Assembly (NCBI GenBank): GCA_003135995.1
Contig: PNBM01000161.1
Location: forward strand, 6,511 to 15,230
Reading direction: 5' to 3'
Origin: Ignavibacteriota bacterium
GTDB lineage: Bacteria > Bacteroidota > Ignavibacteria > Tepidaquicellales > Tepidaquicellaceae
DNA length: 8,720 bases
Shown here: positions 6,223-8,720 of the stretch, one piece after another
How positions within the stretch are numbered: the first letter of the stretch is position 1
How the letters are laid out: each line of letters begins with the position of its first letter
Program-made: the position numbers and the translations under genes
Notes under the pieces: model-generated
What the model was told of the DNA's origin: nothing
The model's database searches: none
The model's input: only the letters and a program-made list of their open reading frames with translations

Positions 6223-8720
6223 ATGAAAACAAATATTAGAAAAATGCGAACAAAACTGTTTCTCGTATTATTAATTTTTATTATATCTACTCTTTCTCAT
6301 TCGCAAAATATTGATAGTGGACTTATAGCCTACTATCCTTTTAATGGAAATGCAAATGACGAAAGCGGTAATAAAAATAATGGGAAAATAGTAAATGCAA
6401 CAATAACAACTGATAGAAATGAAATCGAAAATTCAGCATTTAATTTTAATGGGGAGAATAGTTATATTGAAATTCCTTCTTCAAAGATTCTTAATTCTAC
6501 AACTAAAAGTTTATCTATCAGTGCTTGGGTTTACGTCAGAGAATGGTATAATAATATTTGGGCACCCTTAATATGTAAATCAAACAATTCGTCATTTGGA
6601 ATGTACGCTTTCCAATTATTAAACTTATCAACTTCCAGGAAATTTGATGATTATGTAAAACAATTTGAAGTTCTTTTTAATAATAATTATTTATCAGTCA
6701 ATTACAATTTCGAATTAAACAAATGGTATCTTATTACATTTACTTGGGATGGTTCAAAATGTATTTATTATGTTAATGGTATCCAAATTGCTAAAAAAGT
6801 AAGTACAGATAATATTATTAGTGATAATAATCCATTAATATTTGGCAAGGACGCTCCTTCAGCAGTAGAGTATTTGAATGGAAAATTAGATGAAATTAGA
6901 ATTTATAATAGAAGTTTAAACTTCAATGAAGTTCAAATATTATACAATTCGAATAATTCATCAAAAATTGACTCATTCTCACAACTTCCGGATTTAATAC
7001 CTTATCGAAGTGGAGACAAATGGGGTTTTTGTAATAAAGAAAAGAAAATAATTATTCCTGTAGTTTATGATGAAGTATCAAAATTTGAAGAAGGATTATC
7101 TTCTGTTAAATTAAATGGAAAATATGGCTCAATTAATAAAGATGGTCAGGAAGTTATTCCATTCAAATATGAAGTTCTAAGTTGGTTTACTGATGGTATT
7201 GCACTCATAAGATTAAATGGAAGGATTGGATATATTAATAAAGATGATAAAAATATTAGCCATTACGACTATGAAGCTGGAAATATTTTTAGTGAAGGGC
7301 TATGCTCCATAAGACTAAATGGAAAGTGGGGATTTATCAATAAAGAAGGTCAGGAAATTATTCCATTAAAATATGACTACGCTCATTTATTCAGTGAAGG
7401 GCTTTCAAGAGTTTTGTTAAATAGAAAGAATGGATTTGTTGACAAAGAAGGTAAAGAAATTATTAAAATTAAATATGATGAAGCAAAAAATTTCGAAGAA
7501 GGTCTTGCAGCGGTACAATTAAACGGAAAGTGGGGATTTATCAATAAAGATGATAAAATAATTATTCCAATTATATACGAAAATGCAAGTGGCTTCAGTG
7601 AAGGTCTTGCTTCAGTTAGAAAAAACGGTAACTTTGGATATATTAATAAAGAAAATAAACAAATAATCCTTTCAAAATATGAAAGTTCGGGTTCTTTCCG
7701 AGAAGGGTTAGCTCAAGTAAAATTAAAAGATAAATGGGGATTTATTGATAAAAACGGTAAAGAAGTGATACAAATTATCTATAATAATGAAAGATATTTT
7801 AGCGAAGGTCTTGCGACAGTACAATTAAATGGAATGTGGGGTTTTATTAATAAAGAAGGTAAAGAAATTATTCCAATAAAGTATGACAATGCATATTTTT
7901 TCAACGAAGGAATTGCGCTAGTTGAACTAAACGGTAAACAGTTTTATATTGATAAGAACGGAACAGAATATTGGGATGACCATATTAACGGAAACACAAT
8001 TCAAACACTTCAAGATGCACAAAAAGCGTTTTCTGAAGGAAAATATTTGTTAGTACTGGAATTATTAAAAGATTTCCCTGTAGATGATCCTTTATATTCT
8101 GATGCCGTTTCTCTAATGAATAAGGCATTAGCATATTTATCCTCAAACACTAATCAGAACTTTGTAACGGTTTCCGGAAGTATTAATTGCGGTTGTAGTA
8201 AAGCAATTAGTGGATATGTTGTTTTTGAAGATATAAATACAAAATTAAATGTAGGTAAATGCAGAATAACTTCGGATGGTTACTATTGCATAGTTCTACC
8301 ATCCGGGAAAATTTATAGTTATTATATTGATTCAAAAGATTTTTATCCAATATCACGAGTAATTGATTTTACATCTTCAAAGCAACTGCCTAATTTCAAA
8401 GATAATATTACAATAGTTTCTTACGAAGAAATGAAAGAGCAGCAATTATCAGTAAGAATAAATAATATTTTCTTTGATTTTAATGAAGCAATATTAAAAC
8501 CCGAATCTTGTCTTGAATTAGATAGGTTATATAAATATTTAAATGATAATCCCGAAATAAATGTAGAGATTTCAGGACATACCGATAATAAAGGATCTGA
8601 CGACTATAACATCACTCTTTCTAATTCAAGAGCAAACTCGGTAAAAGAATATCTTGTATCAATGGGTATTAATTCAAATAGAATAGTATCAAAAGGTTAT
8701 GGTAAATCAAAACCTGTTGC
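6223..8720 (+). CDS. LamG - WG-repeat - OmpA-C surface protein (3' end outside window)
   Basis: The frame stays open from ATG 6223 to the window edge (832 codons); by comparison with the first gene about 21 more codons are expected. An in-frame Met at 6244 is an alternative start; either gives a signal peptide cleaved near SHS|Q (residue 27). Residues ~33-242 are a LamG/concanavalin-like jelly roll (GLIAYYPFNGNANDESGN; FNFNGENSYIEIP; LDEIRIYNRSL). Residues ~264-581 are nine full WG repeats and a degenerate tenth (GKWGFINKEG type). Residues ~598-640 are TPR-like. Residues ~647-710 are the four-Cys beta domain (656, 658, 680, 689). OmpA-C starts ~742, with SGHTDN (784-789) and the D788/R803 pair. 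Inferred role: a peptidoglycan-anchored protein presenting a carbohydrate- or protein-binding head. It shares its C-terminal part with the first gene. Confidence 0.92.
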   Translation, partial: MKTNIRKMRTKLFLVLLIFIISTLSHSQNIDSGLIAYYPFNGNANDESGNKNNGKIVNATITTDRNEIENSAFNFNGENSYIEIPSSKILNSTTKSLSISAWVYVREWYNNIWAPLICKSNNSSFGMYAFQLLNLSTSRKFDDYVKQFEVLFNNNYLSVNYNFELNKWYLITFTWDGSKCIYYVNGIQIAKKVSTDNIISDNNPLIFGKDAPSAVEYLNGKLDEIRIYNRSLNFNEVQILYNSNNSSKIDSFSQLPDLIPYRSGDKWGFCNKEKKIIIPVVYDEVSKFEEGLSSVKLNGKYGSINKDGQEVIPFKYEVLSWFTDGIALIRLNGRIGYINKDDKNISHYDYEAGNIFSEGLCSIRLNGKWGFINKEGQEIIPLKYDYAHLFSEGLSRVLLNRKNGFVDKEGKEIIKIKYDEAKNFEEGLAAVQLNGKWGFINKDDKIIIPIIYENASGFSEGLASVRKNGNFGYINKENKQIILSKYESSGSFREGLAQVKLKDKWGFIDKNGKEVIQIIYNNERYFSEGLATVQLNGMWGFINKEGKEIIPIKYDNAYFFNEGIALVELNGKQFYIDKNGTEYWDDHINGNTIQTLQDAQKAFSEGKYLLVLELLKDFPVDDPLYSDAVSLMNKALAYLSSNTNQNFVTVSGSINCGCSKAISGYVVFEDINTKLNVGKCRITSDGYYCIVLPSGKIYSYYIDSKDFYPISRVIDFTSSKQLPNFKDNITIVSYEEMKEQQLSVRINNIFFDFNEAILKPESCLELDRLYKYLNDNPEINVEISGHTDNKGSDDYNITLSNSRANSVKEYLVSMGINSNRIVSKGYGKSKPV
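7012..7967 (+). repeat. WG repeat array, nine full 34-residue units plus a degenerate tenth
   Basis: The Trp (or equivalent) codons fall at 7021, 7123, 7225, 7327, 7429, 7531, 7633, 7735, 7837 and 7939, an exact 102-bp period with no indel. The consensus is roughly G-K-W-G-F-I-N-K-E-G-K-E-I-I-P, then K-Y-D, then F-x-E-G-L-A-x-V. The Trp is kept in units 1, 4, 6, 8 and 9, and is Gln in the tenth. DNA identity between units is only moderate, so the array is old, apart from short near-identical stretches such as ggaaagtggggatttatcaa in units 4 and 6. Confidence 0.92.
8014..8720 (+). repeat. OmpA anchoring cassette, copy B (cut by window end)
   Basis: This aligns without gaps to 835-1541 and includes the 57-nt perfect match at 8511-8567. 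It encodes the same TPR-like linker, four-Cys beta domain and OmpA-C domain, with the same cysteine spacing, behind an unrelated head. Confidence 0.9.

Noticed and set aside
1..8720. DGR reverse transcriptase, template repeat, CRISPR array, transposase, tRNA or rRNA
   Set aside because: I looked for each, because the FISUMP tail suggested a DGR, but found no matching coding sequence, spaced repeats or RNA gene in this window.

Overview
The window is AT-rich (roughly 25-37% GC on lines I counted, outside one island) and all genes lie on the + strand. Nearly every protein begins with a signal peptide, often cleaved before Gln (YS|Q, HS|Q, FS|Q), and there are no clear Shine-Dalgarno sites. OmpA-C fusions, LamG, WG repeats, Asp-box (BNR) repeats, a FISUMP domain and an NADase-type glycan-binding domain together point to a member of the Bacteroidetes/Ignavibacteria/Kapabacteria side of the FCB group. 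I cannot place it more precisely.

Layout. 1-1605: OmpA-family protein with an N-terminal YD-like repeat head. 1613-2146: small exported protein. 2162-3011: broken Asp-box beta-propeller gene (in-frame TAG plus a frameshift). 3094-3558: second small exported protein, possibly a distant relative of the first. 3570-3781: collapsed OmpA-family remnant (signal peptide joined to the last ~35 codons). 3812-4777: exported protein with an NADase-type glycan-binding domain. 4811-5475: FISUMP protein with a one-base frameshift, whose 3' end is a sharply bounded GC-rich tract. 5540-6169: lipoprotein of unknown function. 6223-8720 (runs off the window): large protein made of LamG, nine and a half WG repeats, a TPR-like linker, a Cys-containing beta domain and an OmpA-C domain.

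How it fits together. This looks like an accessory cell-envelope locus. The first and last genes carry the same C-terminal anchoring cassette, alignable without gaps over at least 707 nt, behind unrelated N-terminal heads. A third, degraded copy of the cassette end lies between them. Three of the nine loci are broken, which suggests duplication and decay, although assembly indels cannot be excluded.

The observation most worth following up is the 3' end of the FISUMP gene. GC jumps to about 60%, and the codons at the non-conserved positions are mostly NNY, which resembles the variable region of a diversity-generating retroelement target. No reverse transcriptase or template repeat is in this window, so that remains a hypothesis. 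I saw no rRNA or tRNA genes, CRISPR arrays, transposases or convincing terminators.
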